Assembly (NCBI RefSeq): GCF_900099765.1
Contig: NZ_FNDX01000015.1
Coordinates: forward strand, 47,452-111,451
DNA: 64,000 nucleotides
Direction: 5' to 3'
Origin: Paenibacillus typhae
GTDB taxonomy: Bacteria > Bacillota > Bacilli > Paenibacillales > Paenibacillaceae
Position 1 is the stretch's first letter, and every line of letters begins with the position of its first letter. Positions 17,669 through 27,318 of this stretch are shown here, piece after piece. The notes beneath the pieces are model-generated. The model was not told where the DNA came from, did not search any database, and saw nothing but the letters and a program-made list of their open reading frames with translations. The position numbers and the translations under genes are program-made.

Positions 17669-17688
17669 GTTTATTTGGTTAAATAAAC
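17669..17688. repeat. Inverted repeat GTTTATTT-GGTT-AAATAAAC
   Basis: Perfect 8-bp arms with a 4-nt loop, about 40 bp after the IclR stop and about 80 bp upstream of the next promoter. There is no T tract, so it looks more like a protein-binding site than a terminator. Confidence 0.4.
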
Positions 17689-17769
17689 AGTAAAGCTAAG
17701 GTAAAACCGGAGTGAATTGGCAAACAAGGGCAACAGCATGCCGGCCTAAACATAAATAGTAATGAAAAA

Positions 17770-17798
17770 TTGTATCTCCGCCCAAAATGAACTATGAT
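17770..17798 (+). promoter_or_regulatory. Sigma-A type promoter for the LuxR-type regulator
   Basis: TTGTAT, a 17-bp spacer and TATGAT, with the start codon 84 bp downstream. Confidence 0.6.
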
Positions 17799-17881
17799 AA
17801 AAAGCTATATAGAAAGTAGGAAGTGGCGATAGTTTTGCGTATTTATAAGTTCTTTGAGAATTCCGGGCAGGGGGTGATTCT

Positions 17882-19597
17882 ATGAGCACAGGAGTACCCG
17901 ATTCTTTGATGGAAGAAATACAGCAGCTGCAGGATATGTTCGCAGCTGCAATGGATCAGGCAATCATGCTCACCGACCAGGAGGGGGGCATGATTACCCG
18001 TCCGGCAGCTGCCGGCAGGCATTACAGCGAAAAGCTGGCTTCCCTGCAGGACTCATTCCGGACGAATGGCCAGGTGCTGCAGCACCTGGCAGGATTGAAT
18101 GATCCAGCCGTTATGGAGTGGGTTCCGGGGCTGAATGTTGTAGTTACCCCGCTGGCAGCGGGCTGCGGGCAGGTGTACTATTTGTGGTCAGGGTTTTATA
18201 TGGAGCAGGGCACACGGGAGCGGGTACTGGCGGTGTTCGAGGACCGGATGCAGGAGCATCCTGCTTATGGACAGCTGCGTGCCGGCCTTGGTGAACTGCC
18301 GGAACTCGGCCGGGAGCAGCTTGCCGGGATCAGGAAGCGCCTCGCAGTGCTCGCCAGCACCATGGGCAAGCTGCTATGCCAGGCACAGCAGGGCATGGAA
18401 GGGGCCCTGCGTCTAAAGGAAGCGGCAGCACAGCTGCAGCATGCCGGGTCGCTCCGGGAGCTGGGGACGCTGCTGCTTGATGTGGTGACGGGTCTGCCCG
18501 TCCTGTTGTCTTCGGTACTGGTGTATTTCCAGACCGGGGAGCATGCCGCTCATACATACTATGCGAGGGGCTGGGCACCGGAATCCGGAGAGGAGTACGT
18601 AAGTGATCTGGAGGCCCGTTATACTCCTCAAGCGTTCCTGTCATCGGCGATAATCCGCGAGGCCGGGACAAAGCAGATTCTGCTCGAATGTCCGCTGCTG
18701 TCCGGAAATGAATTCAAGGGAGTTCTCTCTGCCGGATTCAGGCAGCGCGGTGAGGCTGAACAGTGGATGATCCAGCTGGAAACCATCGCGGCGATGGCCG
18801 GAGCGGCCATCCGCCTGATCGAAAGGGACAGCAGATACTCCAAACAGTCTGAAGTGTTTCTTACCAATTTCCGCGAATTTCTCCAGAATAGCAATGCACA
18901 GCTGTACTATCTTTCACTTGATGCTTCGGAGCTTGCCCGTGATTTCGCACGCTATATGGGGTGCCCGGAAGCTGAGGCTGAGTTGCTGAGGCGCGCGTGT
19001 CTGCTTGCCCCGTTCCGCAGCGATCTTTTGAGTGAGTATGGTTTCTTCCACAGGGAGATTGAGCTGATTGAGCAGGTGGGCCGGCTTACTCTACAGCATC
19101 CGGCGGGTTATAAGCCGGTGCTGCCGTTAACAGCCGGGCTGCTTCTGCTTGTTCTGCAGCATATAAGCGGACAGGCGGACCGCGGGCAGCTTGCCGGTCA
19201 GCCGCATAAGTGGATTGATTCGTCCAGGTTCCTTCTGGAGCCTAATGCGACAGAAGCCGTTGAGGATGAACCGCTGTCCTCGTTCCAGCAGTTTCTGCGA
19301 AGCCGTACCGATTCCCGGCCCAAGAAACGGGTTGTAAACGGGTCAAGGCTGCTGGACAGTGCGGCGCTTACGCTTTCCAAGGAGGAATGGGGCATATCCC
19401 CGCGTGAGGAAGAGGTGCTGGAACTGATCGTACACGGCAAAACGAACAAAGAGATTGCCAGCGCCCTGTTCATCAGTGAGCATACCGTCAAAAACCATCT
19501 GAGCCGGATTTTCAATAAAATGCAGGTGACCGACCGCTCGCAGATCATTGCCCTTATTTATAAACGGATCCTGAATTCGGAACGGATTGAAATCTGA
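17882..19597 (+). CDS. Large LuxR-type (GerE-like HTH) transcriptional regulator
   Basis: A 571-residue regulator. The C-terminal about 70 residues are a GerE/LuxR DNA-binding domain (WGISPREEEVLELIVHGKTN, then EIASALFISEHTVKNHLSRI). The about 490 residues in front show no receiver domain and no Walker A motif, which argues against a NarL-type response regulator or a MalT-type STAND protein. Two stretches (about 15-130 and about 175-310) have the length and hydrophobic pattern of degenerate GAF-like sensory domains, an inference only. GGGGGTGATT precedes the ATG. The neighbours do not reveal its targets. Confidence 0.8.
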   Translation: MSTGVPDSLMEEIQQLQDMFAAAMDQAIMLTDQEGGMITRPAAAGRHYSEKLASLQDSFRTNGQVLQHLAGLNDPAVMEWVPGLNVVVTPLAAGCGQVYYLWSGFYMEQGTRERVLAVFEDRMQEHPAYGQLRAGLGELPELGREQLAGIRKRLAVLASTMGKLLCQAQQGMEGALRLKEAAAQLQHAGSLRELGTLLLDVVTGLPVLLSSVLVYFQTGEHAAHTYYARGWAPESGEEYVSDLEARYTPQAFLSSAIIREAGTKQILLECPLLSGNEFKGVLSAGFRQRGEAEQWMIQLETIAAMAGAAIRLIERDSRYSKQSEVFLTNFREFLQNSNAQLYYLSLDASELARDFARYMGCPEAEAELLRRACLLAPFRSDLLSEYGFFHREIELIEQVGRLTLQHPAGYKPVLPLTAGLLLLVLQHISGQADRGQLAGQPHKWIDSSRFLLEPNATEAVEDEPLSSFQQFLRSRTDSRPKKRVVNGSRLLDSAALTLSKEEWGISPREEEVLELIVHGKTNKEIASALFISEHTVKNHLSRIFNKMQVTDRSQIIALIYKRILNSERIEI

Positions 19598-19611
19598 CAG
19601 GTTCGATAAAT

Positions 19612-19657
19612 AAACAGCCCCCGCTGCTTCTTCCGGAAGCGGCGGGGGCTGTTTTAT
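19612..19657. terminator. Bidirectional terminator between the LuxR gene and acnA
   Basis: The stem CAGCCCCCGC / GCGGGGGCTG has A-rich and T-rich flanks on both sides. Confidence 0.82.
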
Positions 19658-19692
19658 GTGGTCCGGCTGAAGGGCCGGATTTTTCAAGCTGA

Positions 19693-22437
19693 TTATTCTA
19701 CAGGCAGAGCAGTTTCCGAAGCGGTAGCATCAGCCAGCATCTGGCGGAGAACCGTCTGCAGAATACCGCCATTGCGGTAGTAGTCGATATCCACAGTGCT
19801 GTCCAGGCGGGCAATAACCGGGAACTCGAACTGTGTGCCGTCTTCACGGGTAGCTGTAACAGTCAGCTCCTGCCCCGGAAGCACATAGTTGTCGAGACCG
19901 GTGATATTGAAGGTCTCGCGTCCGGTCAGCCCCATGCTGCTCCAGCCGTGGCCTTCCTGGAACTGCAGCGGCAGTACGCCCATGCCGACCAGGTTGCTGC
20001 GGTGAATCCGCTCGAAGCTCTCGGCGATAACCGCTTTGACGCCCAGCAGCAGTGTGCCTTTGGCTGCCCAGTCACGCGAGCTGCCTGTGCCGTATTCCTT
20101 GCCGGCAATAACAACCAGATTCTGGCCGGCCGACTGGTACAGCATGGAAGCATCGTAGATGGACATGACTTCTTCGCTAGGCAGGAAGGTGGTCACGCCG
20201 CCCTCTGTACCCGGAGCAACCGCGTTGCGGATACGGATGTTGGCGAATGTACCGCGCATCATCACCTCATGGTTCCCGCGGCGGGAGCCGTAGGAGTTGA
20301 AGTCAGCGCGTTCCACACCGTGGCTGCGCAGGTATTCTCCGGCAGGACCTGATGTAGAGATATTGCCGGCCGGCGAGATGTGGTCAGTAGTGACGGAATC
20401 TCCCAGCAATGCGAGAACGCGCGCATTATTAATATCCTTAATATCGCTGACTCCGTCCGCCAGATTCTCGAAGAACGGCGGATTCTGGATGTAGGTGGAG
20501 TTGTCATCCCACTCATACAGCTCGCCTTCCGGTACAGGAATCGCATTCCAGCGCTCATTGGCGGTGAACACATTCTCATATTTACGGCGGAACATTTCCG
20601 GACTGAGCGATAATCCGATTGCCTCACGGATCTCGGCAGATGTCGGCCAGATGTCTTTCAGGAAGACAGGCTCGCCCTGCGGATCATAGCCAAGCGGCTC
20701 TGTCTGCAGGTCAATGTTAACCGTACCGGCCAGGGCGTAAGCCACAACGAGCGGAGGTGAAGCCAGATAGTTGGCTTTGACCTGGGCGTGCACGCGGCCT
20801 TCAAAGTTACGGTTACCGGATATAACAGCAGCTACTGTCATATCATTGTCAGTGATGGCCTGGCTGACTTCATCCGGAAGCGGGCCGGAGTTGCCGATAC
20901 AGGTAGCGCAGCCGTATCCGGCCAGATAGAAGCCCAGCGCTTCCAGCGGCTTCAGCAGATCGGCCTTCTCCAGGTATTCGGTAACGACGAGGGAGCCCGG
21001 GGTCAAGCTGCTTTTTACATAACCCGGTTTGGTCAGGCCCCGCTCTACAGCCTTCTTGGCGAGCAGCCCCGCACCGAGCATAACGCTTGGGTTGGAGGTG
21101 TTCGTACAGCTGGTAATTGCGGCGATAACAACGGCTCCTGTGCCCATCTTGCTGGTGGTTCCGTTCTTGTGCTGCACTTCAACCACTTCGGCGATCTTCT
21201 CATCGCTGAGGCCGTAGCCGCCTTTATCGACAGGCGTACGGATGATGCCTTCGAAATTCTCTTTCATGTGCGTCAGCTCTACACGGTCCTGCGGGCGTTT
21301 AGGTCCAGCCAGGGATGGAACAACAGACGCCAGATCAAGCTCGATGACATCGCTGAATTGCGGATCAGGTGTATCTGCAGTACGGAACATGCCTTGAGCC
21401 TTATAGTAATCCCCGACCAGCTCAACCAGCTCATCCGGACGCCCAGTGCTGCGCAGATAGGCCAGCGTTTCATCGTCTACAGGGAAGAAGCCGATGGTTG
21501 CCCCGTATTCGGGAGCCATATTAGCGACAGTAGCACGGTCAGCGAGGCTGATGTTAGCCAGACCCGGGCCGTAGAATTCTACGAATTTGCCGACAACGCC
21601 CTTCTTGCGCAGCATCTGGGTAACTGTCAGCGCCAGGTCGGTTGCCGTAGCACCTTCCACCAGGCTGCCGGTAAGCTTGAAGCCTACAACCTCAGGTGTG
21701 ACAAAATACAGCGGCTGTCCCAGCATCCCTGCCTCAGCCTCAATCCCGCCGACACCCCAGCCGACGACGCCCAGACCGTTGATCATGGTTGTGTGGGAAT
21801 CGGTGCCGACAAGGGAATCCGGATAGACTACCGTTTCACCGTCAACGGTCTTGGTGGCCGCTACGGAAGCGAGATATTCCAGATTGACCTGATGCACAAT
21901 TCCGGTTGCCGGAGGAACGGCACGGAAATTGTTGAACGCGGTCTGCGCCCAGCGCAGGAAACGGTAGCGCTCTTCATTCCGTTCAAATTCAACGTTCATA
22001 TTATATTCAAGCGCATCGGCTGTGCCGAATGCATCAACCATGACGGAATGGTCAATAACAAGATCTACTGGAACCAGCGGATTAATCTTCTTCGGGTCTC
22101 CGCCAGCCTTCTTGACGGTATCGCGCATGGCTGCAAGGTCAACTACCACCGGCACGCCGGTGAAATCCTGCAGCACGATGCGTGCCGGAATAAAAGGAAT
22201 TTCCTTGTTGCGGTCGATGCCGCCGGACCAGCCGGCCAACTGCTTCACATGATCTTCCGTGATCGCACGCCCGTCATATTGGCGGACAGCAGCCTCCAGC
22301 AGCACTTTGATGGAAAAGGGCAGGGAGGAAATGTCGCCCGCACCTTGTTGTTCGAGGGAATTCAGATCATAGTAACGGTAAGTTTTGCCGCCTGATTCCA
22401 GGCTCTTGGACAGCGAAAAATGATCCTTGCTTGGCAT
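19693..22437 (-). CDS. acnA: Aconitate hydratase A
   Basis: A 914-residue TCA-cycle enzyme interconverting citrate and isocitrate, homologous to B. subtilis CitB, which also binds RNA when its cluster is lost. The [4Fe-4S] ligands are in [10 protein letters not shown] and [11 protein letters not shown]. Other blocks include [22 protein letters not shown] and, in the C-terminal swivel domain, SRDWAAKG. The frame extends to 22473, but ATG 22437 ([13 protein letters not shown]) has AAGGAGG at ideal spacing. It is monocistronic with a clear promoter. A palindrome in the leader resembles the operator of the nearby IclR gene. Confidence 0.96.
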   Translation of the reverse strand: MPSKDHFSLSKSLESGGKTYRYYDLNSLEQQGAGDISSLPFSIKVLLEAAVRQYDGRAITEDHVKQLAGWSGGIDRNKEIPFIPARIVLQDFTGVPVVVDLAAMRDTVKKAGGDPKKINPLVPVDLVIDHSVMVDAFGTADALEYNMNVEFERNEERYRFLRWAQTAFNNFRAVPPATGIVHQVNLEYLASVAATKTVDGETVVYPDSLVGTDSHTTMINGLGVVGWGVGGIEAEAGMLGQPLYFVTPEVVGFKLTGSLVEGATATDLALTVTQMLRKKGVVGKFVEFYGPGLANISLADRATVANMAPEYGATIGFFPVDDETLAYLRSTGRPDELVELVGDYYKAQGMFRTADTPDPQFSDVIELDLASVVPSLAGPKRPQDRVELTHMKENFEGIIRTPVDKGGYGLSDEKIAEVVEVQHKNGTTSKMGTGAVVIAAITSCTNTSNPSVMLGAGLLAKKAVERGLTKPGYVKSSLTPGSLVVTEYLEKADLLKPLEALGFYLAGYGCATCIGNSGPLPDEVSQAITDNDMTVAAVISGNRNFEGRVHAQVKANYLASPPLVVAYALAGTVNIDLQTEPLGYDPQGEPVFLKDIWPTSAEIREAIGLSLSPEMFRRKYENVFTANERWNAIPVPEGELYEWDDNSTYIQNPPFFENLADGVSDIKDINNARVLALLGDSVTTDHISPAGNISTSGPAGEYLRSHGVERADFNSYGSRRGNHEVMMRGTFANIRIRNAVAPGTEGGVTTFLPSEEVMSIYDASMLYQSAGQNLVVIAGKEYGTGSSRDWAAKGTLLLGVKAVIAESFERIHRSNLVGMGVLPLQFQEGHGWSSMGLTGRETFNITGLDNYVLPGQELTVTATREDGTQFEFPVIARLDSTVDIDYYRNGGILQTVLRQMLADATASETALPVE

Positions 22438-22451
22438 ATATGCGCCTCCTT

Positions 22452-22468
22452 GTTTCATCTGGTGAAAC
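22452..22468. promoter_or_regulatory. 17-bp palindrome GTTTCATCTGGTGAAAC in the acnA leader
   Basis: It is identical at 14 of 17 positions to the palindrome before the IclR-family gene, with the outer arms GTTTCA and TGAAAC fully kept. It lies about 20-36 nt after the predicted acnA transcription start and just before the ribosome site, a roadblock-type operator position. The 22438-22770 gap otherwise holds the acnA and amidase promoters and no gene. Confidence 0.55.
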
Positions 22469-22493
22469 TCCATTTCAAATTGCTTATATTTAA

Positions 22494-22522
22494 AGTATAA
22501 CGGTTACATAGATGAGAGTAAA
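22494..22522 (-). promoter_or_regulatory. Sigma-A promoter of acnA
   Basis: On the minus strand TTTACT and TATACT are separated by exactly 17 bp; transcription should begin near 22487. Confidence 0.7.
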
Positions 22523-22580
22523 GTTTTTTTTGCTGTTTTATCTGCCCGGTTTTGCATGGGCTGCAGCTGGTTTTCAGGTA

Positions 22581-22610
22581 TTGCCGCATATGTTTTTTGT
22601 ACACTATAAC
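22581..22610 (+). promoter_or_regulatory. Sigma-A type promoter upstream of the amidase gene
   Basis: TTGCCG, an 18-bp spacer and TATAAC, leaving a leader of about 150 nt. Confidence 0.5.
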
Positions 22611-22770
22611 GGGATTTGGCCTGACATTGCAAACGGCCTCTGATAGCGTAGGGGGAAGCTGCCTGTCTGGCAGACCATTTTCCCCGCTCCGGCCTGTTTC
22701 CGCCTGTATAGCGGCTCCTTTTCGTTCATATACATAGGACAGCAGCCAAATAGGGAGAGGCGGGTATGCA

Positions 22771-23799
22771 ATGGAGCAGGAATGGAAAAAGAGTCTGTAT
22801 GCTTATGTGGATCTGTTGAATAAAGGTCGGGTCGCACCGGGATATGCGCAGGTTCAGGGCACCGTAAAGGATGCCCGTTTCCACAAAATGCAGGGCGAGC
22901 GTTCACGCCGCATTGCGCAGTGGTATGAACATCGCAGCATTACACCGCTTCGCGGTGAGACCGGGGTGCGGACGCTGCGGACTGTGCGGAAAAATCCCAG
23001 TGAGCTTGTAGCCGATGTGGCCCTGCATAGTGCACTTTATTATGAAAAGGGCGGAATCACCCACCGAGAGGATAAAATTGAATCTGAACGGCTGACCTTT
23101 GTGCGCACAGGGAGCAGCTGGGAGATCGTAAACATTGAGCGCAGCGTGCCTGAGCGCAATTCCCTGCGGAGGGCGGCTGAGGCGGAACCGGCGGTCCGGC
23201 TGTCCAAATGGGGTGAGGTGCTGCGGGCGCCGCAGCCGTCACAGCCGCTGCTTAACCGCAAGATCCTGCGCGGTACTCCCGGGGCCAGAGAGGTGAGGTA
23301 CCGCCGGGAGGAAGCGGTAGCATATGCTGACCGGTGGTGGAAGGACGGCAATGCGGAGTTTGAAATTTTTGAGGTGGACTGCACCAACTATGTCTCCCAA
23401 TGTCTCTTTGCAGGGGGAGCACCGATCAACTATACTGGTAAAAGAGAAACGGGCTGGTGGTACAAAGGCTACAACGGAACCCAGGAATGGTGGAGCTTCA
23501 GCTGGGCTGTGTCGGACAGTCTGGAGCGGTATTTGAGCGGACAGCGCAGCAGCGGACTCCGTGCGGAAGCCGTGGAGCGTCCGGACCAGCTAAGCCTGGG
23601 TGACGTCATCCAGTATGACTGGGACGGCAACGGCCATTACCAGCACAGTACAATTGTTACCGCTTTTGATGCGGAAGGCATGCCGCTGGTGAATGCCCGT
23701 ACGGTCTCAAGCCGCCACCGTTATTGGGATTACCGTGATTCCTATGCATGGACCGACAGAACGGCCTACCGTTTTTTTCATATTAATGACTACTTATAA
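22771..23799 (+). CDS. Amidase_6 domain protein
   Basis: A 342-residue protein. The C-terminal about 170 residues match the putative amidase domain (Amidase_6), a papain-like fold. The likely nucleophile is in DCTNYVSQCLFAGG, the likely His in GHYQHSTIVT, and the end block NARTVSSRHRYWDY is typical. The N-terminal half (about 1-140) is basic and resembles no family I can name. No signal peptide is evident, so it may act inside the cell or leave with the spore. The substrate is probably a peptide or cell-wall amide, by analogy only. GGGAGAGG precedes the start; ddl lies 20 bp downstream and may share the transcript. Confidence 0.8.
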   Translation: MEQEWKKSLYAYVDLLNKGRVAPGYAQVQGTVKDARFHKMQGERSRRIAQWYEHRSITPLRGETGVRTLRTVRKNPSELVADVALHSALYYEKGGITHREDKIESERLTFVRTGSSWEIVNIERSVPERNSLRRAAEAEPAVRLSKWGEVLRAPQPSQPLLNRKILRGTPGAREVRYRREEAVAYADRWWKDGNAEFEIFEVDCTNYVSQCLFAGGAPINYTGKRETGWWYKGYNGTQEWWSFSWAVSDSLERYLSGQRSSGLRAEAVERPDQLSLGDVIQYDWDGNGHYQHSTIVTAFDAEGMPLVNARTVSSRHRYWDYRDSYAWTDRTAYRFFHINDYL

Positions 23800-23818
23800 T
23801 TCAGAAAGAGGTTAGGGC

Positions 23819-24910
23819 ATGGGGAACACAAAATGTACCGTAGGACTGGTGTACGGGGGCAAATCCGGAGAGCATGAGGTATCGCTGCAGACGGCTTTTG
23901 CAGTCATGAACGCTTTTGACTACGATAAATATGAAATTATCCCATTTTACATTTCCAAGCAGGGGCTGTGGAAGGTCGGGGAGACGCTCGGTGCCCCATA
24001 CAGCAGGATTGAGGAGCTGAAGCTGGAAGGACCGGCGGGAGACATGGGCATGGCGCTGAACACGGTTTTCAGCGGGCTGAACGGGGAAGAGAGCATAGTC
24101 GATGTCATGTTCCCGCTGCTGCATGGAACCAACGGGGAGGACGGCACCATTCAGGGGCTGTTCGAAATGGCTAACATTCCGTACATCGGAGCAGGCGTTT
24201 TGGCTTCCGCAGCGGGTATGGATAAGGTTGTAATGAAGAAGCTGTTCGGTGAAGCGGGACTTGAGCAATGCAAATATTGTTATTTCAGTGCCTCTGCATG
24301 GAAACGGAAAGGCCATGAGCTGATTGTCGGAGTGGAGGATAAACTGGGTTACCCGGTCTTTGTCAAGCCGGCCAATCTCGGTTCAAGCGTAGGTATCTCC
24401 AAAGCGTCGGATAAAGAGAGCCTGATTAAGGCTGTTGAATTCGCTCTCCGGTATGATACGAAGGTTATTATCGAGGAATTTGTGGATGCCCGTGAGGTGG
24501 AAGTAGCTGTACTTGGCAATGAAGAGCCCGAGGCATCGGTTCCGGGTGAAATCGTCTCTTCCGGTGAATATTATGACTATGCTGCCAAGTACATTGACGG
24601 CAAATCGCAGATGCTGATTCCTGCACCGCTGGACCCGGATGTGGCAGACCGCCTGCGTGAAGCGGCGCTGCAGGCTTTCCGGGCCATTGAGGGAAGCGGT
24701 ATTACCCGGGCAGACTTTTTCCTGCGGAAGTCCGACGGCAAGATTCTGATTAATGAAGTGAACACAATGCCGGGCTTCACCCCTTACAGCATGTATCCGC
24801 TGCTGTGGCGGGAGACCGGCGTGTCTTACCAGACGCTTCTGGACCGGATGGTTGAGCTGGCGCTGGAACGGTATCAGCTCAGACAAAGCCTTAAATACGA
24901 TAATGAATAA
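23819..24910 (+). CDS. ddl: D-alanine--D-alanine ligase
   Basis: A 363-residue ATP-grasp enzyme making the D-Ala-D-Ala dipeptide for peptidoglycan. Motifs include LVYGGKSGEHEVSLQTA, FPLLHGTNGEDGTIQG, FVKPANLGSSVGISKA, GEYYDYAAKY (the omega loop with the Tyr usual in dipeptide-forming enzymes rather than the Phe of D-Ala-D-Lac ligases) and NEVNTMPGFTPYSMYP. Length is standard. AAAGAGG lies 7 nt before the ATG. Confidence 0.95.
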   Translation: MGNTKCTVGLVYGGKSGEHEVSLQTAFAVMNAFDYDKYEIIPFYISKQGLWKVGETLGAPYSRIEELKLEGPAGDMGMALNTVFSGLNGEESIVDVMFPLLHGTNGEDGTIQGLFEMANIPYIGAGVLASAAGMDKVVMKKLFGEAGLEQCKYCYFSASAWKRKGHELIVGVEDKLGYPVFVKPANLGSSVGISKASDKESLIKAVEFALRYDTKVIIEEFVDAREVEVAVLGNEEPEASVPGEIVSSGEYYDYAAKYIDGKSQMLIPAPLDPDVADRLREAALQAFRAIEGSGITRADFFLRKSDGKILINEVNTMPGFTPYSMYPLLWRETGVSYQTLLDRMVELALERYQLRQSLKYDNE

Positions 24911-24966
24911 TTTATATTAAGCGAAGCGGCGGAGGCAATCCGGCCGGGAAGGAGAATCGAATAGCA

Positions 24967-25284
24967 ATGGGATTTCTATCGGAATTCAATTCAGTCTGCA
25001 AGTTCAAGAATGAGCAGGAGCTATACGAACTGCTGGAGTACGGGCGTACCAAGATGGTCAAGCAGGGCTTCCGCGTCTACCCGACCGGCCAGAAGGTGAT
25101 TGCGTACACGCCTGAGAATGTGGCTGTGGCAATCGTGAAGATTTCCGCCTCCATCGCCGAGATTAATTTTCAGGGCAATGAGGTTACCGCAGTGGAGATG
25201 GATCTGGTGCGCAGGCTGAATGAGGAAGAATCACGGGTGCAGACTGCGCTTGCCTTCGAGATGTTCTTCGGGGAAGAAAAATGA
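24967..25284 (+). CDS. Small conserved-looking protein of unknown function
   Basis: 105 residues, soluble, with alternating helix and strand character and no membrane segment. I do not recognise the family. AAGGAG lies about 12 nt before the ATG. Its stop overlaps the uvsE start by four bases (ATGA), which points to translational coupling and makes it a real gene. Features visible are an N-terminal helix rich in Glu and Tyr (NEQELYELLEYGR) and a hydrophobic strand pair (NVAVAIVKISASIAEINF). A role linked to UV-damage repair is only inferred from position. Confidence 0.7.
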   Translation: MGFLSEFNSVCKFKNEQELYELLEYGRTKMVKQGFRVYPTGQKVIAYTPENVAVAIVKISASIAEINFQGNEVTAVEMDLVRRLNEEESRVQTALAFEMFFGEEK

Positions 25285-26288
25285 TTGTCCGTTTCGGTTA
25301 TGTGGCCATGTCGACTGTCATCAAAGACTGCTCACCCTCCAAGACCATGACCATGGCAAGCTTTAACAAGCTGGCTGACCGGGAGGCCGGCCTGCGGCGC
25401 CTGGAGCAGATAGCCAGGATGAACCTGCATAACACGCTGCGCCTCCTGAAGCATAATGTCGGCTCGGAGATTAAGGTGTACCGGCTGACCTCCAAGCTGA
25501 TCCCGCTCTCGACCCATCCCGACTTGCAGGACTGGAACCCTTTTACGGTGCTCGCCGGGGAGTTTGCCGAAGTCGGGGAATATATTATTAAGCACGGACT
25601 CCGGGTATCGTTTCACCCGGACCACTTCACGGTGCTGAGCACGCCCCGTCCCGAGGTGCTGGCCAGCTCCGTCCGTGACCTGCAGTATCATACGGACATG
25701 CTGGATGCCCTGGGGCTTCCGGCAACGGCCAAGAACAACATCCATATCGGCGGAGCCTACGGGGACAAGCCTGCAGCGGCAGAGCGCTTCAAAACGCATT
25801 TCGCCGGCCTGCCCTCCAGGCTGCAGGAGCGGATGACGCTGGAGAATGACGATAAGACCTTCAATGCTCCGGAGACCTTAGCCGTCTGCCGTCAGCTCGG
25901 CCTGCCGATGGTGCTTGATATTCACCACCAGTGGGTGAATAACGAAGGCGAGCTGCCATGGGAGCTCTGGCCGGACATTCTCGGCACGTGGAAGAGCAGG
26001 CTTGCCCAGACGGATGTGGGTCCGGGAGAGCTGCTCCCGCCGAAGATCCATGTCTCCAGCCCGCGCAGCCCGTCCGATCCCCGCAGCCATGCCGACGGGG
26101 TGGAGCCGGCGCCGCTGCTTGCTTTTCTGAAGCGGATTGCCGCGTATACACCTGCTGTAGATGTAATGATTGAAGCAAAACTGAAGGACGGAGCGCTGTT
26201 CGGCCTGATGGAGACAATGAAGGAGCTGGCGGAGGCCGGCAACGGAATTACCGTCCTGAACGGAGCCAGCATCAATGTTGAGCCTTAA
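25281..26288 (+). CDS. uvsE: UV DNA damage endonuclease
   Basis: A 335-residue TIM-barrel endonuclease that nicks 5' to cyclobutane dimers and 6-4 photoproducts in an alternative excision pathway. Family blocks are RFGYVAMST near the start, LPLSTHPD-like KLIPLSTHPD, RVSFHPDHFTVLSTP, HIGGAYGDK, LENDDKTF, and MVLDIHHQW with metal-binding His and Asp. Length fits. It is translationally coupled to the small gene in front. B. subtilis UvsE (YwjD) belongs to the same family. Confidence 0.93.
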   Translation: MIVRFGYVAMSTVIKDCSPSKTMTMASFNKLADREAGLRRLEQIARMNLHNTLRLLKHNVGSEIKVYRLTSKLIPLSTHPDLQDWNPFTVLAGEFAEVGEYIIKHGLRVSFHPDHFTVLSTPRPEVLASSVRDLQYHTDMLDALGLPATAKNNIHIGGAYGDKPAAAERFKTHFAGLPSRLQERMTLENDDKTFNAPETLAVCRQLGLPMVLDIHHQWVNNEGELPWELWPDILGTWKSRLAQTDVGPGELLPPKIHVSSPRSPSDPRSHADGVEPAPLLAFLKRIAAYTPAVDVMIEAKLKDGALFGLMETMKELAEAGNGITVLNGASINVEP

Positions 26289-26418
26289 ACAAGGTTAGAC
26301 TTGATAAGTGCCCTGAAATAGGGTACGTTGAATGAAACTTAAGCGGCAGGGAGTGTGCTTGCTTAACTTGCAGTGTTTCACGGGAGAGCAATCAAGTTCA
26401 AGAAAGCGGAGTGAAGAG

Positions 26419-27303
26419 ATGAATCCTTTGAATTCTGATAAACGGAATGAACGGGAGCCCTATGTGGTAACAAGCAAGGGTTATACGGCGGCGGCGATCA
26501 ACGCTGCAGCCAAAGCGGGGGAATGGATCAAGAGCAGACAGGGACAAGTGAAGGAACTGGGCAGCAAGACGTCGGCGCAGGATCTGGTAACTGAAGTTGA
26601 TAAAGGTGTGGAGCAGATGATCCGGCGGCTGATCCTGACCCATTATCCCGACCATGCCATCCTCGGGGAAGAAGGGGTGACTCCCGGTGCAGATGCAGTC
26701 ACTGCCGCCCTCGAAGAAGGACGCAAGCATGAACATCTGTGGATTGTCGATCCGATTGACGGGACAACCAATTTCGTGCACGGTTTTCCTTTCTACTGTG
26801 TATCTATTGCCCTGGCGATTAACGGGGAGCTGTCGGTTGGGGTTATTTATGATCCGATCCGTGACGAAATGTTCGTTGCCGAGAAGGGCAAAGGCGCTTA
26901 TATGCACGGCATCCCGACCGCGGTATCCAAGGAGACGGAGCCTGGCAGCAGCCTGATTGCCATGGGCTTCCCGCCGGACCGCACCTTCGCCCAGCCGGCG
27001 AATATGGCTGGCCTGCAGCATATTCTGCCGCAGATCCGCGGCGTCCGTGCCGGAGGCTCGGCGGCCCTGCATCTGGCATATGTTGCAGCAGGCCGGGTGG
27101 ACGGCTATTGGGAAGTTGGCCTTAGCCCCTGGGACTGCGCTGCAGGCGTGCTGCTGGTGCTTGAATCGGGCGGCAGGGTAACCGATACGCTCGGTAATCC
27201 CTATGACATCGGTACTCGTCATATTGTGGCAAGCAACGGGAAGATCCATGAATTTCTGGTCTCCTCGCTGCAGGAAGCGGAAGCCACGGGATTCAAGCTT
27301 TAA
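26419..27303 (+). CDS. Inositol monophosphatase family protein
   Basis: A 294-residue Mg2+-dependent sugar or inositol phosphatase. Metal-site motifs are ILGEEG (Glu), WIVDPIDGTTNFVHG (Asp-x-Ile-Asp-Gly-Thr) and WEVGLSPWDCAAG. The gene is the SuhB/YktC type. The open frame begins at 26332, but ATG 26419 (MNPLNSDKRN) with GGAG 7 nt upstream is the likely start. The 130-bp gap before it holds no structure I recognise. A small unknown gene follows 15 bp later. Confidence 0.9.
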   Translation: MNPLNSDKRNEREPYVVTSKGYTAAAINAAAKAGEWIKSRQGQVKELGSKTSAQDLVTEVDKGVEQMIRRLILTHYPDHAILGEEGVTPGADAVTAALEEGRKHEHLWIVDPIDGTTNFVHGFPFYCVSIALAINGELSVGVIYDPIRDEMFVAEKGKGAYMHGIPTAVSKETEPGSSLIAMGFPPDRTFAQPANMAGLQHILPQIRGVRAGGSAALHLAYVAAGRVDGYWEVGLSPWDCAAGVLLVLESGGRVTDTLGNPYDIGTRHIVASNGKIHEFLVSSLQEAEATGFKL

Positions 27304-27318
27304 GGAGGCAGCTGAAAG

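Noticed and set aside
20788..22395. A 535-residue plus-strand open frame opposite acnA
   Set aside because: It is a long antisense frame caused by codon bias of aconitase; it has no ribosome site or recognisable domain.
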